Source: Gymnopilus junonius (taxonomy: Eukaryota; Basidiomycota; Agaricomycetes; Agaricales; Galerinaceae). From it: a stretch of DNA of 64,000 bases. Both the position numbers and the translations under genes were made by a program. Shown here piece by piece: positions 37,815 to 49,800 of this stretch. The notes below the pieces were generated by a model, which did no database searches, was not told the origin of the DNA, and saw nothing but the letters and a program-made list of their open reading frames with translations. The DNA is taken from contig JADNYJ010000003.1 of assembly GCA_015501075.1 (NCBI GenBank), positions 682,001-746,000 of the forward strand, in the 5' to 3' direction. The number at the start of each line of letters is the position of its first letter. Position 1 is the stretch's first letter.

Positions 37815-38444
37815 TTATAATATATATCGGTGTTTCAAGACTGGATGGCAGGCAAATTTTCGTTGATCTACCAAAATCACAGTACGAAAGATGAGATGTA
37901 TTAGCGTTACTAAATGTAGCAATGTGTAAGAAAACTTACCGTGTCCATGTCTGGGGACCATTTGGCAGTCTAAATAAGACTCGAGAATGGACATGATGGT
38001 CCCGCCAAACCAGAAGGAATCCCAACTCAAGAGACAATACTTTTCTTCATGCTTGTGAACTAGTAGCGCCATAGCAAACAAGTCATAGCAATAGAGGGTC
38101 TTATTGGGAGGCAACGACAGACAAAAAATGACTTTATCTGATCGTTTTTTTCTGGCCGCCAAGAACAGTGACACTAGCTTTCGCCCTAGTATCTGCATTA
38201 TCCAGAGACCGCGACTCAGAGGGGCAGGTGAATTAAGAGGCGTTGGATTGCGTGAAGTGGAACAAGGTGACAATGACTGGCGTTGGGAAGTCGATTTAGA
38301 ACATGCGTCTTCTGACCATTGTGCAGAGGGATGGTCAGTTACAGAGACTTCTGACATTGATGGCGAGAGCTGCTCTGAGTGAGAAGGTCCTACGAGTTCG
38401 CACAAAATACTGCTGGCAAGTATAGTTTTGTGATCGTTCCTCAC
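37815..38444 (-). CDS. Hypothetical protein, unrecognised
   Basis: An open frame of about 209 codons. The N-terminal part is Ser/Pro-rich (SQRQSLSPCSTSRNPTPL). A hydrophobic, Trp-rich part follows (LLSWDSFWFGGTIMSILES). A 72-nt GT-AG interval (37868-37939) keeps the frame and may be an intron, giving a basic C-terminus DQRKFACHPVLKHRYIL. The upstream start is unclear; the frame continues upstream through SISSSLPLAPSSSPAIFP to a possible acceptor near 38504, so further 5' exons are likely. No domain is recognised and there are no near relatives in the window. Confidence 0.35.
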   Translation of the reverse strand: MRNDHKTILASSILCELVGPSHSEQLSPSMSEVSVTDHPSAQWSEDACSKSTSQRQSLSPCSTSRNPTPLNSPAPLSRGLWIMQILGRKLVSLFLAARKKRSDKVIFCLSLPPNKTLYCYDLFAMALLVHKHEEKYCLLSWDSFWFGGTIMSILESYLDCQMVPRHGHGKFSYTLLHLVTLIHLIFRTVILVDQRKFACHPVLKHRYIL

Positions 38445-38556
38445 AGGGAATATAGCAGGCGAAGATGATGGTGCCAGAGGCAGAGAAGATGATATTGACC
38501 TGGTAGGTAGTGAGATTCGCTCGAAACAGATAAGAAAGGTTGTCCCGTTGCGTCAC

Positions 38557-39374
38557 TCAATGGTCGCTGCCAGGTACTCGTGCTCGGAAACCCGGACTGT
38601 GTGACCAAGGTGATTTCCTTGATGATCATGGCTGTTTCGATACCCGGGAGGACGCGACTGGTAGAACAAAGAAGTCGGTGAAAGATTGCAAATGGAAGAC
38701 GGCGCCATCTCGGAATGCTCGACGAGCTTTAATTCTGGCAGACATTTCGACAACAAGAAAGTAGGAGATTTGAAAATGACAGGCCGCTTTAATAGGGCGT
38801 AACGTGTGCTAAACCTGTACGCAATCCAAAGACATTTCCGATTTAAGGGGTTCACTTTGTTGGGAAAGAAATAGGAGGAGACCAATCGACGTCACACCCT
38901 CAAAATTGCCTATCATTGTTTGATCATGAATAGCATCTGCTCAAGTGAAACGTACGTCAGAAGAGGGTTGGGAAGCGATGAATCAAATGCTACCTTGCTA
39001 ACCTGAAAAACTCGGTCCTTTGTATGGATGTCAACGAATTCGACAGTGGTATTCAAGTCAAATGCCGCATTCAAGTAAGACGGAAAATAGGTATGTAATT
39101 ATGTAAGTAAATAGTCATAATCCAAATAAACGGTGTCACACAATTATCCCAGGCAGAAATTGAAAAGAAGAGCAAAGAAAAGAAAGACTCCAAGCCAAAT
39201 GGGATTGTAAGGACTCGCTATTTGTTAAGTGTACTGACACTACATGCAAGTACCTCTGACATGAGGAAACTGCGAAATCCGACCAGATAGCCGACCACAA
39301 GCCTATTCATCTACCCGTGCAACAAACGCAGCGGCAACGCAAACAACATCAGATCCCGTGGCACCACCAATATT
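38557..39374. other. Mostly intergenic
   Basis: 818 bases between the unrecognised ORF and the 3' end of UBP3. Minus-strand frames in 38553-38885 might be 5' exons of the unrecognised gene, but no splice solution stands out. The last part holds the UBP3 3' UTR. Confidence 0.35.
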
Positions 39375-42300
39375 CTACACTCTCCTATAGAAAAGCAGGT
39401 AAGCAGACCGTGCGTCGTCCCTTTCATTTTGCCCGAACACATCCTCAGGTCGCACATCCGATACCAAGTTATCATCAATGCGCACCCATCCCTCGCGGGG
39501 TTTGGCGCTCGGGTTTACACTCGGGTATCGGTTGGGGTGGAGGACGTCCAGGGTATAGTGCCCGCCTGACGCGGAGAGACCGTGATGATAGACAGCTAAA
39601 AGAGTGGAAAGAATCAGACCACAGGACTATGGAGGAAGTAGACGATGGTAAACGCACCTCCAAAGAGCTTGTATCGTGTAGGATGAGCTTTTTTAGCAGC
39701 AGGAACCATGACATCTGAGTCAAGGGTCAGTTATCGCACCCACTACGCAGTTGGAAAAAACAACGTACCAGACCCAATTTCCAACTCAGGCCCAAACCTG
39801 ACCTGCTTGCCCACCTTCACGACACCACCGACAGAGGTATCATAACAGAACCTCTTAATATGGAGCACCAGGATCGGTGGCAGCGCTTCGATCAGGACCT
39901 GCTGCTGTGCATCGATCGTTATACCGGGTTTTGTCGGCTGCGTCACTTGCACAGGCTGTGGGTGGGAAATATAGGACAACGCATCTTGGATAGTGTGAAT
40001 TTGTTCTCGCTGTAAAAAAGGTTGATCATCAATACGATTTATCCATCGCATTGAAATTGTAACGTACTTGAATGTCTAACCGTAGGGAACGCCAATCTTC
40101 GACGACTACGGAGTCCTTCTGTCCTGGTGCGCGAAGAGTTGATCTGAATTTGCCGCCGAATATCCTCGTCATAGGAGATTCAGTAGCTTTTATCTGATTG
40201 AGGAGATTCATGAGCGAGCTATGATAAAATGATAGATAGAAGAGACATACTGTACGCGTAATAACCATCCGATTCCTCTTACCCACTTCCAGCCAACCCT
40301 CATCCTCAGGAGGAGCAGCCTCCTCCTTCTCCTCGACAGCGGCTCCTGTCGAGGAGCCTTTGTTCTGCCGTGGAGGGTTGACAGAGTGTAAGAGCGCTAA
40401 CAGCTCTTCTTCCAAAGTGTCGAGGTAGAAACCAAAGAATTCTTCAGCATCTTCTTGCTGGCCACCCTAAAGAAAAAAAGCAAACTTTAAGAGCTGCGCA
40501 GAAGATCGGAAAAAAAAAATCATTCTCACCCTCATATTATCAAATCTCTTCTTCTCCTTCATTGCATCATACACATTCGTAGGCAAAAAAGATTCGCCGT
40601 CCCAATCGTCATCATCGTCTTCATCCAAGCGAACCTCCCTTTCCTTGCCTTTGCCCCCACTCCTGCCGTTCCGGAACCACTCACGCCATTAAGACTCCCA
40701 CTTCGACTGACAACCTCCAGCCTAGCCTTTTCCTTGGACTTGCTCTTCTTATCCTCCACGAATTCTTTCAAAAACTCGACAGTAGCATCCACAAGTGACG
40801 TGGCACTCGCGGCCTTGGGCCTCTCCTCCCTCCCAATCAGAGTTGGGGTGTTGGCACCACTAGCAGCACCGGCACCGGCACCAGGAGCACCGAGCACCTT
40901 GCCAAGCTCAACAAAAAACTTATGGAAAGGCGCGCAATACACCAAGATCTGCAGCACCGAATTGGCGAAGCACATGTTACCACTGTTAATCAGCCCTCTT
41001 GGGCGGATCTTCATCACTGAAGATGCACTGCTATTACCAGCAGCGACAGACGCGGCTGTCGCCGGCGCTGGGCCAGTCGTGAGCAGTGTAACGAGCTCAG
41101 ATTTTTTGCTGGGTGATACTGCAGGAACAGGAGGGAAGGAGAAGCAGGAATGGAAAAGCCAACGACGGAAGACGTAGGAAGGGCGTTACGCGAAGGACCA
41201 GAGGGCGACGAGGCAGACGATGATGGGCGAAGCAAGGATGCCCATGATTTCTTGACGGCAGGTGCAGGAGGGGTGGGCTGTGGAGAAGCAGCAGGACTGT
41301 GGCTTCCGGCAATTCTCGAGCTGCGACAGGTTCAGGAACAGCTACTGCAGCTGCAGCTGAAGGAATCACAACAGGAGCTGGAATTGGAACTGGAATGGAA
41401 CCATCAACAGCCAAACCGACAGCCTCTGCAGGCTTCAAGTCTGACGCCTCCGAAGCGGGCTCAGGTTGGGGAATGGCAGCTGGTGTTGAAGCAGAGACGG
41501 GTTCTACTACGGCATCAGACTCAATCTCAACCTTTTGTGTGAAACTATCCTTGATGGACAGGGAAGTATGAGACGAAGCAGGTGATCCGGGAATAGTATC
41601 TGTGGTCTCTGTAACAGAAGATGAGGGCACTGAAGAGGCGGTTTGGGATGACCAAGCAGCACCTGCAATTTCGTCCGATGATTGTGATGGTGGAGACAAG
41701 GGGACATCCTTCGTGGAAGGTGTCTCCTCCTGTTCCTGGGAAAGAAGTAAATGCTGTTTTATAAGCACATCAGTTGACGAAGACAGAGGCTTCCGTGGGA
41801 CAATAGGTGAGGCCGGAAGGGAAGGTGGAGGAGATTTTTGGTCTAAGGCTTGTTGAATGACGTCCGGAGGAGGGTAGGAGTGAGGAGAAATTATCATGCT
41901 CGGGGCTTGCGATGGGTCTCTAGGTCGACGTGACCAGATCGCCCATTTGCCAATGGAATTCACGACCTTTTTTTGTTCGGTCGTGGAGGTAGGAGCCGAT
42001 TCGGATGATGTTGAAATCGTTCCCATCTGCAAATATGAAGAAGCTTGAGAAGGCTGTACTACAAGCTCGGATTCTTGTGCAGACACCGGAGAGGTTTCAA
42101 TATCAGCGCCATTCGTAATAGGAGTAGCTATTGTGGGCACTAATACAATTTCCGCGCTTTCAGATTCTGCGGCGGGCTCAATTTGAGGCACGGGTGCCGT
42201 TGCTGAGTCATAGATGCTCTGCTGAACATTTTGAGGTGGGGGCATCGACAGCTGTTTCGGCAAAGGTGATAAGGGCTGCTGCTGCCAGGAAGGGGTGAAA

Positions 42301-42704
42301 ACAGGAGCAGTTGGTGAAGGGTACGAGTAGGAGGGCGTATAAGGCTGGTTATATTTATTAGACTGAGGCGAATAGGGAACGTGAGGAGCATGTACTCCTA
42401 CACCTGGAGTGACGTGTTGGTGAGGATACGGAGGTTGTTGGTACTGATGGTGGTAATGGTGGGTCCCTCGCGAGTTGTATGAACTGCCGCCTCGATGGTT
42501 TCCTCTTGATTGTGGAGGAGGGTGATATTGCGCAGATTGGTGGGAAGTCATGTGCGGTGGAGGGGGTGGGGGTAGGTTGTACGGATAGTAGCTTGGGCGC
42601 GGTCCTGGGCTATGGTTCCCATAAACATGGTGAGGGGGAGGGGGCTGCTGGTAATAGGAGGAAGGCCCGGGTCCGGGATGAGGATAAGTGGGATGACTGG
42701 CCAT
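39375..42704 (-). CDS. UBP3: Ubiquitin hydrolase, Ubp3/USP10 type
   Basis: A cysteine deubiquitinase (USP family). Ubp3/USP10 acts on ribosomal and trafficking substrates and needs a Bre5/G3BP partner in known species. It is ~1012 residues. The Pro/Tyr/Ser-rich disordered N-terminus (1-~500) is followed by KKSWASLLR and SVVGFSIPAS. The catalytic core runs from ~563: Cys box LINSGNMCFANSVLQIL, GGQQEDAEEFFGFYLDTL (~727), ESPMTRIFGGKFRS, LPPILVLHIKRFCYD, then the His box YHHGLSASGGHYTLDVLHPN (~950) and GWVRIDDNLVSDV with the catalytic Asp. It ends AYLLFYRRV. Five introns lie in the core: 40467-40529, 40194-40250, 40010-40067, 39715-39768 and 39596-39657. Three one-base losses break the first exon near 40655 (GGGGG), 41132 and 41315. 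All catalytic residues are present. Confidence 0.9.
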
Positions 42705-42810
42705 GGGAGCGAAGACACTCAGGAGAATTCTTCAAGTTACACAATCTGCGTCAGCTGGTTAGCCTTTACAAGCTATTGTACTTTGAACTTTGAAACTCAC
42801 TAGGGCCAGG

Positions 42811-43274
42811 ATACAAAAGGCAGAAGCCTACAATGCTGCTCCTCCAGTCTTGTGCGGGTGGTGCGAGTGTGAGACCGCTCTCAAGAAACGGTCTATAGGT
42901 GAGTCTGTCCTGAAATCTCTTGAAACTGTAATGAGTTCTCCCGTTCGCGCACTGAATTAAGGAGCTTCGCTCCTGGAAAAGGGAAGCTCACCGTGGCCAC
43001 CGAATCTGATAGTAAGCCGCGTAAGACCGTCCTTCAAGTCGCCAGGAACACGGTGCCTGTGGAAAAAGATGTCAGTATAACGTACAAGAGCGTAAAAGAT
43101 GACCAAATGGTGAGAAAACGAACCTTGGGGACGCAGATGGTGGTGATCAGTAAGAGAGGAACGACGACGGTAAGATTTTTAGACGCCGCCCAACAAATGC
43201 AAACATCATTTGCCACGGAACTTGCGTCAGACTTCCGACCGTTTACCATCCTTACCATCATGACTGCTGTCTAG
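42811..43274 (+). CDS. Possible small gene, unrecognised
   Basis: Downstream of the divergent UBP3 start, a plus-strand frame reads AEAYNAAPPVLCGWCECETALKKRSIG, then meets a canonical GTGAGT donor near 42900. A second frame (42993-43274) reads KGKLTVATESDSKPRKTV and VEKDVSITYKSVKDDQ with basic, folded-looking composition. The phases do not join cleanly, so either a base is missing here too or the two are unrelated. The C-x2-C-x-C cluster is not enough to name a zinc finger. No function is assigned. Confidence 0.22.
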
Positions 43275-44606
43275 AAGATACGCAAATTTCCAGGAAAAGA
43301 ATACAAAAAGACCTATGCATCGACTTTTCAGGTGAGGTCGTATTAATGCTCTGCTGATCGTACGAACACGATTCTAATGTATATTTATTCTCTGGACATA
43401 TACTTTACAGAGCATAATCTGTCAGCAACGACATGTGCTTTCAAATTTTATTCCTGCTTCGTTCATTGCCCTTAGAAACACTTGCGAATAATCGTACTTG
43501 GCACAATCACACCAGCAGTGTCGAATGGCTCCCTCTCCGAGACTTTTGAACTAGCCTTTCAACGCGTCTTGAAATTTTATAGGATGGTTCACGGCTTCCT
43601 CGTCTAGTCATTTGTTTACTCAGAACGCATGTTTTTCAACATACTGATTCATAATGTTATACCAAGGTCTCTCGGAGATAATTCTGTCACTTCGCAAGTC
43701 TAGTCCTTGCCCACATTCGCTGCCCTCTTTTCTTATTAGTATGATATAAAGTTCCTTGTTATCTTGGCTTTGATCATATTCTTCGGAAGTTTCTGTAGGA
43801 CCAACATCCCGGTGTGCAATTGCCCCATGGGAAACACGCCAGTCAACCCACGCTGCAGAACTAACTGACATCAAGAGACTGCCAATCCTTTCTGATATGC
43901 AAAATCTGTTTGACTGTTGTACTCTGGGCCAACCAGATACGATATAAATTGCCAGGCGTCTTAAGCTTCTTTTCGTGCTGTTGGAAGGCATGTTGGCGTG
44001 GTTTCCTTCTGTGTGAAAGCATTGCTAAATGCAATAACTTCAGTTGGAAATATGAAGGGAATGTGACGCTTTTGGTGCTTTTGCAGCTTCATACTGCAGG
44101 TACCCAGTTACCGCCCATTCCAAGCCCATTCGATTGTGAATATTAAATCGTTGCCTCCCGACTACTTTGCTGTCAAATAGATGCTTTCACCGCCTCCATT
44201 ATCAACACTTCCTCATGCGACACCCTTTCCAAAACCTCTATGACAATTCTATTCTCGTCCTTAGTCTCCACCCAACATGAATCTCCCTCACCCAAATTCG
44301 ACAAAAATACCGGTGACAAGTTCAGACTGTCCTGGAATTTTGAAAGATACTCCAATACTAATAATCTACCCGGGAACCTCCCGGCATCAGCCCTTTGGCA
44401 CCTATCCAACTTTTAAGTTGTGTTGCCGCTTTTTGAATACTAATAACAGGTATAAAGATATACCGCTGCACATGTACAGCGTTCAGACTCTTCATTTCCT
44501 CCCGTCTGAGTCTTACTACCCTACCACAAAGACCCAAAGTCTCCAAGGCATTGGCCTTAACTCGTCAGAACGGTTGCCAATGCCGCAGATCCTCGCATAT
44601 GGCATT
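43275..44606. other. Intergenic, possible relics
   Basis: 1.3 kb with two moderately long minus-strand frames (43620-43991 and 44173-44409). The second contains LGEGDSCWVETKDENRIVIE, which looks protein-like but matches no family I know. There is no splice or promoter context. It lies upstream of the FAD oxidoreductase relic. Confidence 0.3.
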
Positions 44607-46870
44607 ATGTTGCTCAAATTCTTATTTGCCATACGAAGTCCTTTCAGCGTGACCACCAGCAATGGCGGCATAACCATAACCAAGGTGCCAACGCCGCGAG
44701 ACTGGTCAAGGCTGAACGAGACAGTTGGTGGCAGTTTGAGTCCGGGTGTGCCATGGACAAAGCCTTGCTTCTCAGTATTCAACGGCGAGAGTGAGGCATC
44801 GGATATGAAGCAATGCACATTTGTGCAAAAGAACTACTTCGACCACTGTGCGGCCTTTTTTTTTTGATCCCGTTGAGCTACTTACTTTGATTTTGGATTA
44901 GTTGTACGATCATCGATATTTGGAGCTTATAGTATTGGAAGCTCTTATACAACAGGCCACGGAAATACTCCGTATCACTCATTCTTTCGAATTTCTCAAG
45001 GAAAACTACGAATCATATCTAGCTCCAGGTGATCAATGCGAATTAGCCTGGTCGGATCCAGACAACCCGCTGGCTTTCAACCCTCCAAGGGAATGCAAGC
45101 AAGGAAACATTCCGGATTTCTTCGTTTGTATCGGCTCTTCCTCTGTAAATAAGCCCCTGTGAAGAGTAAAGAAGACGTCATAGCCAGTTTAAATTTCGTA
45201 AAGGAAGTAAACGTACCGCTGGTCATCAAGAACACCGGGGTGTGTATTCATTTTTACGTCACTGCTATTTTTTGACATGGAAATGCCCAACCTGACTTCC
45301 GTTCTTTCTTCTCAATGAATGAAACGTATTCTTAGATGCACAAACTGAAATACGTAAACGCCCTGGCTGATTCACCCATCTCGAAGCACATCTTGATTGT
45401 ATGCCACTAAATCAGTCACGAACCCGAATTCATCCCAGAAGGCTGCTCCATGTCTGCTCGAGAAGCATTATTAACATTTGGAGCTGGTCAGCAGTTCCAG
45501 CAGGTATATGACTTCCCAAATGCCCAAGGACTTGAGGTCGTAGGTAGTGCAAACTAGACAGTTGGAGGTACTGGAGGTTGAGTCCAGGTGCGTTCCTTCT
45601 CCATCAATCGTCATTAACTTTGAATTTCAAATGTTTGTTCTTGGACGCGCAAAGGTCGGAGGTTATTCAACACTTGTGTGTATGGCATGGGCGTCGACCG
45701 AGTAGTGCGTCGACAGGCTTGCTTTTCAAATCACTCCCACTCATTTCATTCTCATTTTCAAGCTCCAATACGAAGCGATTACCCCTGTTGGTGCCTTCCG
45801 AGTCACCCATGCCTATCAACACCAAGATTTATTCTGGGCTCTTAGGAGCGGAGGAGGCGGAACTTTCGCTATTGTGCTTGAAGAGACAATCATGGCATCG
45901 CCTTCACAAACCTATAGAGTGTCATGCATTGCTATTTTCCTTATTTCAAGTGGATGTAGCTCATGATTTGTATCAACTGGCCGGTAGACAACAAGAGCAT
46001 GAAGCTAATGCTAGCCACATTTCATGAAAATGTAACCATGTTGGCGACGCAGCAGTCTTGGGGAGGATTTTTTAGTGTACGTCCTGTCATTTTTCTAATT
46101 GCGCCTCCTTGGTAAATGAGCACGTATTCTAGCCGCCTCTGGGAAATCTCATCCTATCAAACCCGAAACTAAGTATACAACACGCCCGAGAGACCGTCCA
46201 GCCTCTGATAGATTTGTCAACAAAACTTGGAGGGATCTCAAACGTTACTGAATTTCCAAGCTTTTTTGAGTGTTTCAAAGCGTACTCAGTAGGTCTTTCA
46301 GGTGCGCAAGATGTAAGTTACATTTCTCCGAGACTTCTTCTCCCTATTCCTCTAATATTTTTTGCAAAGCTTATCGGTGTGCCAAATACACTTACGACAC
46401 GCCTGATCCCTCAAAGTAGCCACCGGACTCCTGAGAGTAGAGCGCGGGTTAACGCTGCTCTCCTGAACGCACGTAACAGCGCAGAGTTCTGTCAAATTTA
46501 TTTAACTACACCATGTGGGTCCAAAGAAACGGACGGTAACGGCACAAGGGTAAACCCGATTTAGAGAGATTCCCTTTATCAAATCATTTTGGTCAATTCT
46601 TGAGCTTATAATGCCACTGTTGAAGAAAAGCGGGCGGGTTATGCGAGAAGAACCAAAGCCGTCGACTTCCTTGGAGATATTACGCCAGGTTCAGGCGCAT
46701 ACCTTGTAAGAAATTCCTTTTGTCCGTCACTTTTAGGACTGGCCAAGTTTATAATTAATCTTACTTTTTTCAGAATGAAGCCGACATTCATGAACCTAAT
46801 CATGAAGGTATCTGACTGCTGGATTGTTGGCAGTGTGGTAAGCACCTGAACCCTTGATTTCATATTCTTT
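44607..46870 (+). pseudogene. FAD-linked oxidoreductase (berberine-bridge type), decayed
   Basis: The ordered blocks of a secreted fungal FAD-linked oxidase are present: an N-terminal region (KVPTPRDWSRLNETVGGSL), LAFNPPRECKQGNIP, the start of the FAD-binding_4 domain (VIASLNFVKEVNVPLVIKNT), EALLTFGAGQQFQQVYDF, YGMGVDRVV, LFWALRSGGGGTFAIVLEE, GVPNTLTTRLIP, and the BBE C-terminal motif TPGSGAYL plus NEADIHEPNHE. Such enzymes hold FAD covalently and oxidise alcohols, sugars or alkaloid-like substrates. The copy is not functional as read. A TAG precedes TVGGTGG; a TGA follows it where the family has Trp; another TGA follows VNS, again at a Trp site; and the C-terminus (LLDCWQC) follows NHE with an apparent internal loss. 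Several introns are probable but not all can be placed. A family-specific substrate cannot be given. Confidence 0.75.
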
Positions 46871-49800
46871 TTCGGCTAATTATCATTATGTCAGTCATCC
46901 CACAGTTGACTGGAAGGGACCTAAATGCTATATCTAATCTTTTGTTGAGCCCTATCCCGCTCTTTTCGCAGCGGATAGAGCTCGCGTATGTCACAGCCTT
47001 CTCAGAAAAAGTCCACGAGCCTTGAGACCTATCCCATGAATTCAACCGACTACTTATACAGGCGCTTCAATCAGTCTTATAATGCTGACCCTGAATATAC
47101 CCTCCTTTGCGTCCGGCAAATAATAACGAATTCGCTTAAAAAGTCACCGGAATAAGTCACCGCCGAGAGCTTGGCGGGAGGCGCTAATCTCTAATTTAAC
47201 AGCGCTGCACTGTCAGACTTCGATGATCCACATGTGTCCCTGCCTTTTTGCCAGCATTCGTCCTATTTCCAAGGACCCATCTACAATTCCGCTCTCTACG
47301 ATGAGAAGACTCAAGCGTCTCTCAGCTTGGTTCGATGGTTCGCAATCCAAAGTAAATTACGATAACGCAGATCTCTTCCTCTTCGCAATGCGCTGTTGGT
47401 TATTCGTCAGGGATTCGTATCGATCTACTGTGAACTGTTTACTTCGAAACTGTTTCAAGCCAGCAGCCTTCAGCAATCCTTTCATTTCTACGACTACTCG
47501 GGATTTCTCGCCAGCCTTCCGCATTGTGAATCCTGGTTTCTTCAATCAACATGTTACATGCAGACTCTCAGCCCGAGGCACGCCATTCCGCCGCGGGTAC
47601 ACGCTAAGCATGACAGGGATTTTTTGCGCTGTAGACAGCACTCACTGCTTCACTCCCATCATTTCGTAGTGACGAATGTGCTTCATTTTGATAAGGACTA
47701 TTCTTGGGAGCAACGCACAGTTATGCATCGTGCTAACATGGCTGCTCACATTCATGTTATTTCCTTATCATACAGGCTGACGGACCGAGACCCAGTTTTC
47801 TCTTAATATACCCCCTTCGGAGACTTTCGGGGTCTATCGGATACACATTTTCCGTTGCGATTGCGCCACATAATTCAGTTCTGACAGTGCTAGACCTTCA
47901 CTTTCCCATACATGCTCTTCCACTATCTCTTCTCTGCGACTTATGGTTCCAACGTTGTCTGTAACTGGGCACGAAGGGTAGCAAGCAATCTCCCATGTCA
48001 TCTGCTATCGTTCCGATGTCCATGCTAGTCTATGCAAACAGGTTCAGACTTCATCCTGAACTGGATGGTTTCCAAGGCCGCCGGCTCGCTGCTTTTAATC
48101 CAACTCTAAATTTAACATGCAAATCCCCTCCATTGTGTCTCTGTTTCGCGTACATGATATTAATTTGCTCCTAGTTTTAATGCAGATCCTATCTACCCTC
48201 AAGTGTAGTCCAGGGAATCTGGATACTACGTCGCTGCGTCACCTCATATCTCGAAGTTGAATTCTGCGATCCATTGCCTTATCCAAATAACTCGTCCGCC
48301 TTACATATTGATATGTCTGGCGACCTTCGCGAAGACTGGCGTTCAATCAGTTTCCTCAAAGGACCATTTTCTCTGATTGTGAATATCTCGTCTTATCTCG
48401 TCTTATCTGAGGAATACGTATTCTCATTCTTTTGACTTACGATCCGACATCCGCCTCGGAAACAGTAGATTGTCCCAGCGCCTCAAGAGCCCATATTTGT
48501 GTAGAAACATCTCGTGGAGGCCTCGTGGCAATCTGCCCTCTGCCCAAGGCGCCCATCTTTGCCTGCCGTCTCGACATCGTGTTACTTATCGATTCTCCCC
48601 CAATTTCAGCCACACAAGGCACCGTGTTCTCTCCTCGCGCAGACAGGATAATTCGTCCCATACAGCCCATTCAGTCTTTGCAAGTTGTCTGTGCATAGTG
48701 CCAGTAATCTTGTTCAAATGTATCCTGTATCCCAGTTTCCTGGGCTCAAAGCCGCACTTTATCGCGGCTCTGCATCTTAATTTCTCCTTGAGCTGGTGGT
48801 TCCCATGCAACGTTTGCTTCCAGGTGTCTAAACTAAGACTGGCTTTCGGTTAGTTCCGCGTCTATCTGCTGCTCCCTTCGACACTCATGCCAGCCAGACT
48901 GATGGTGGACACAAATGTATTTTTTGTCCCTGCTTCTTTGCCTGGCGAGCAGCGCAGCTCGCCACTCTGCTAATTAACGGTCTGGCTACATTTTCAATTA
49001 TCTGGCATAACCCGAACATGCATTTTCTCTGTTTTTGTGGCGTTTTCTGGCTCATACACCCTGCCCACGAGCTGGGTCAAAACGACAACGGTGCTTCCAC
49101 TATTTCCACTGGCCGAAAAATCGGCCCTCTCACGATGAATGGGTCCTCCGCCCTTATATGACTGCGACATGCCCAGTACACGATATCATTCGAAGGGACC
49201 CACATTCTTTTCGGTTGGCTTCTCGATATACGTAAATGCTATCCGGCAGCAGCGCCAGGCAGGCTTCATTTCAATTTCGGCCTCATGATGGACCTCGTTT
49301 GGAAGCCGGCTTCTAAGTTTGACACCTTTATCTAATCGCATCATCCCGCCAGTGTTTGGGGGTTACCTTTGTCAAGCTATGTACTTTCCACACCAACTTA
49401 ACGCCCTGGCAGTTAGTGTGGTGCTGACTATGGTCGGCCTTTGATCGTAAGCCACCGAGATTAGACTAAAACATTCTAATTGCTGTCTTTCTGGACTCTT
49501 CGCTTGTTATTCTTTATTGATCGCTACTCGAGATATCTCAAGATTATTCGCAGTGCTTATTTTGACTAATATGCGAGGCAAAGCTCACCCGTAGGATAAT
49601 TGCTTCCGTCATTGTCATGTCCAGATATCTAAGCGAGACTAATTACTCCTATCGACGACATCCTCCTGGATTATGACTATCAAGGATCAACGGCCAACTC
49701 TCGCTAACGCTCGTAATGATAGAAATGGAGCAGGGTCCACTTGCCGCATCTTCGTTGTCGCGCTTTTGGTGGGTTTTCTGACTTCCTTCAGGGGGTATCT

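Noticed and set aside
40644..40684. 41-nt intron with GTGAGT donor in UBP3
   Set aside because: It is shorter than the other introns of this gene (54-63 nt), and adding one G to a G run gives a natural continuous reading.
41119..41345. Two introns (41119-41189, 71 nt; 41278-41345, 68 nt) in UBP3
   Set aside because: They restore phase arithmetically and one has a good pyrimidine tract, but they remove sequence that looks conserved (SVVGFSIPAS). One-base losses explain the frame change more simply and fit the pattern in other genes.
44516..44818. 100-codon minus-strand frame
   Set aside because: It is antisense to the recognisable N-terminal part of the FAD-linked oxidoreductase relic.
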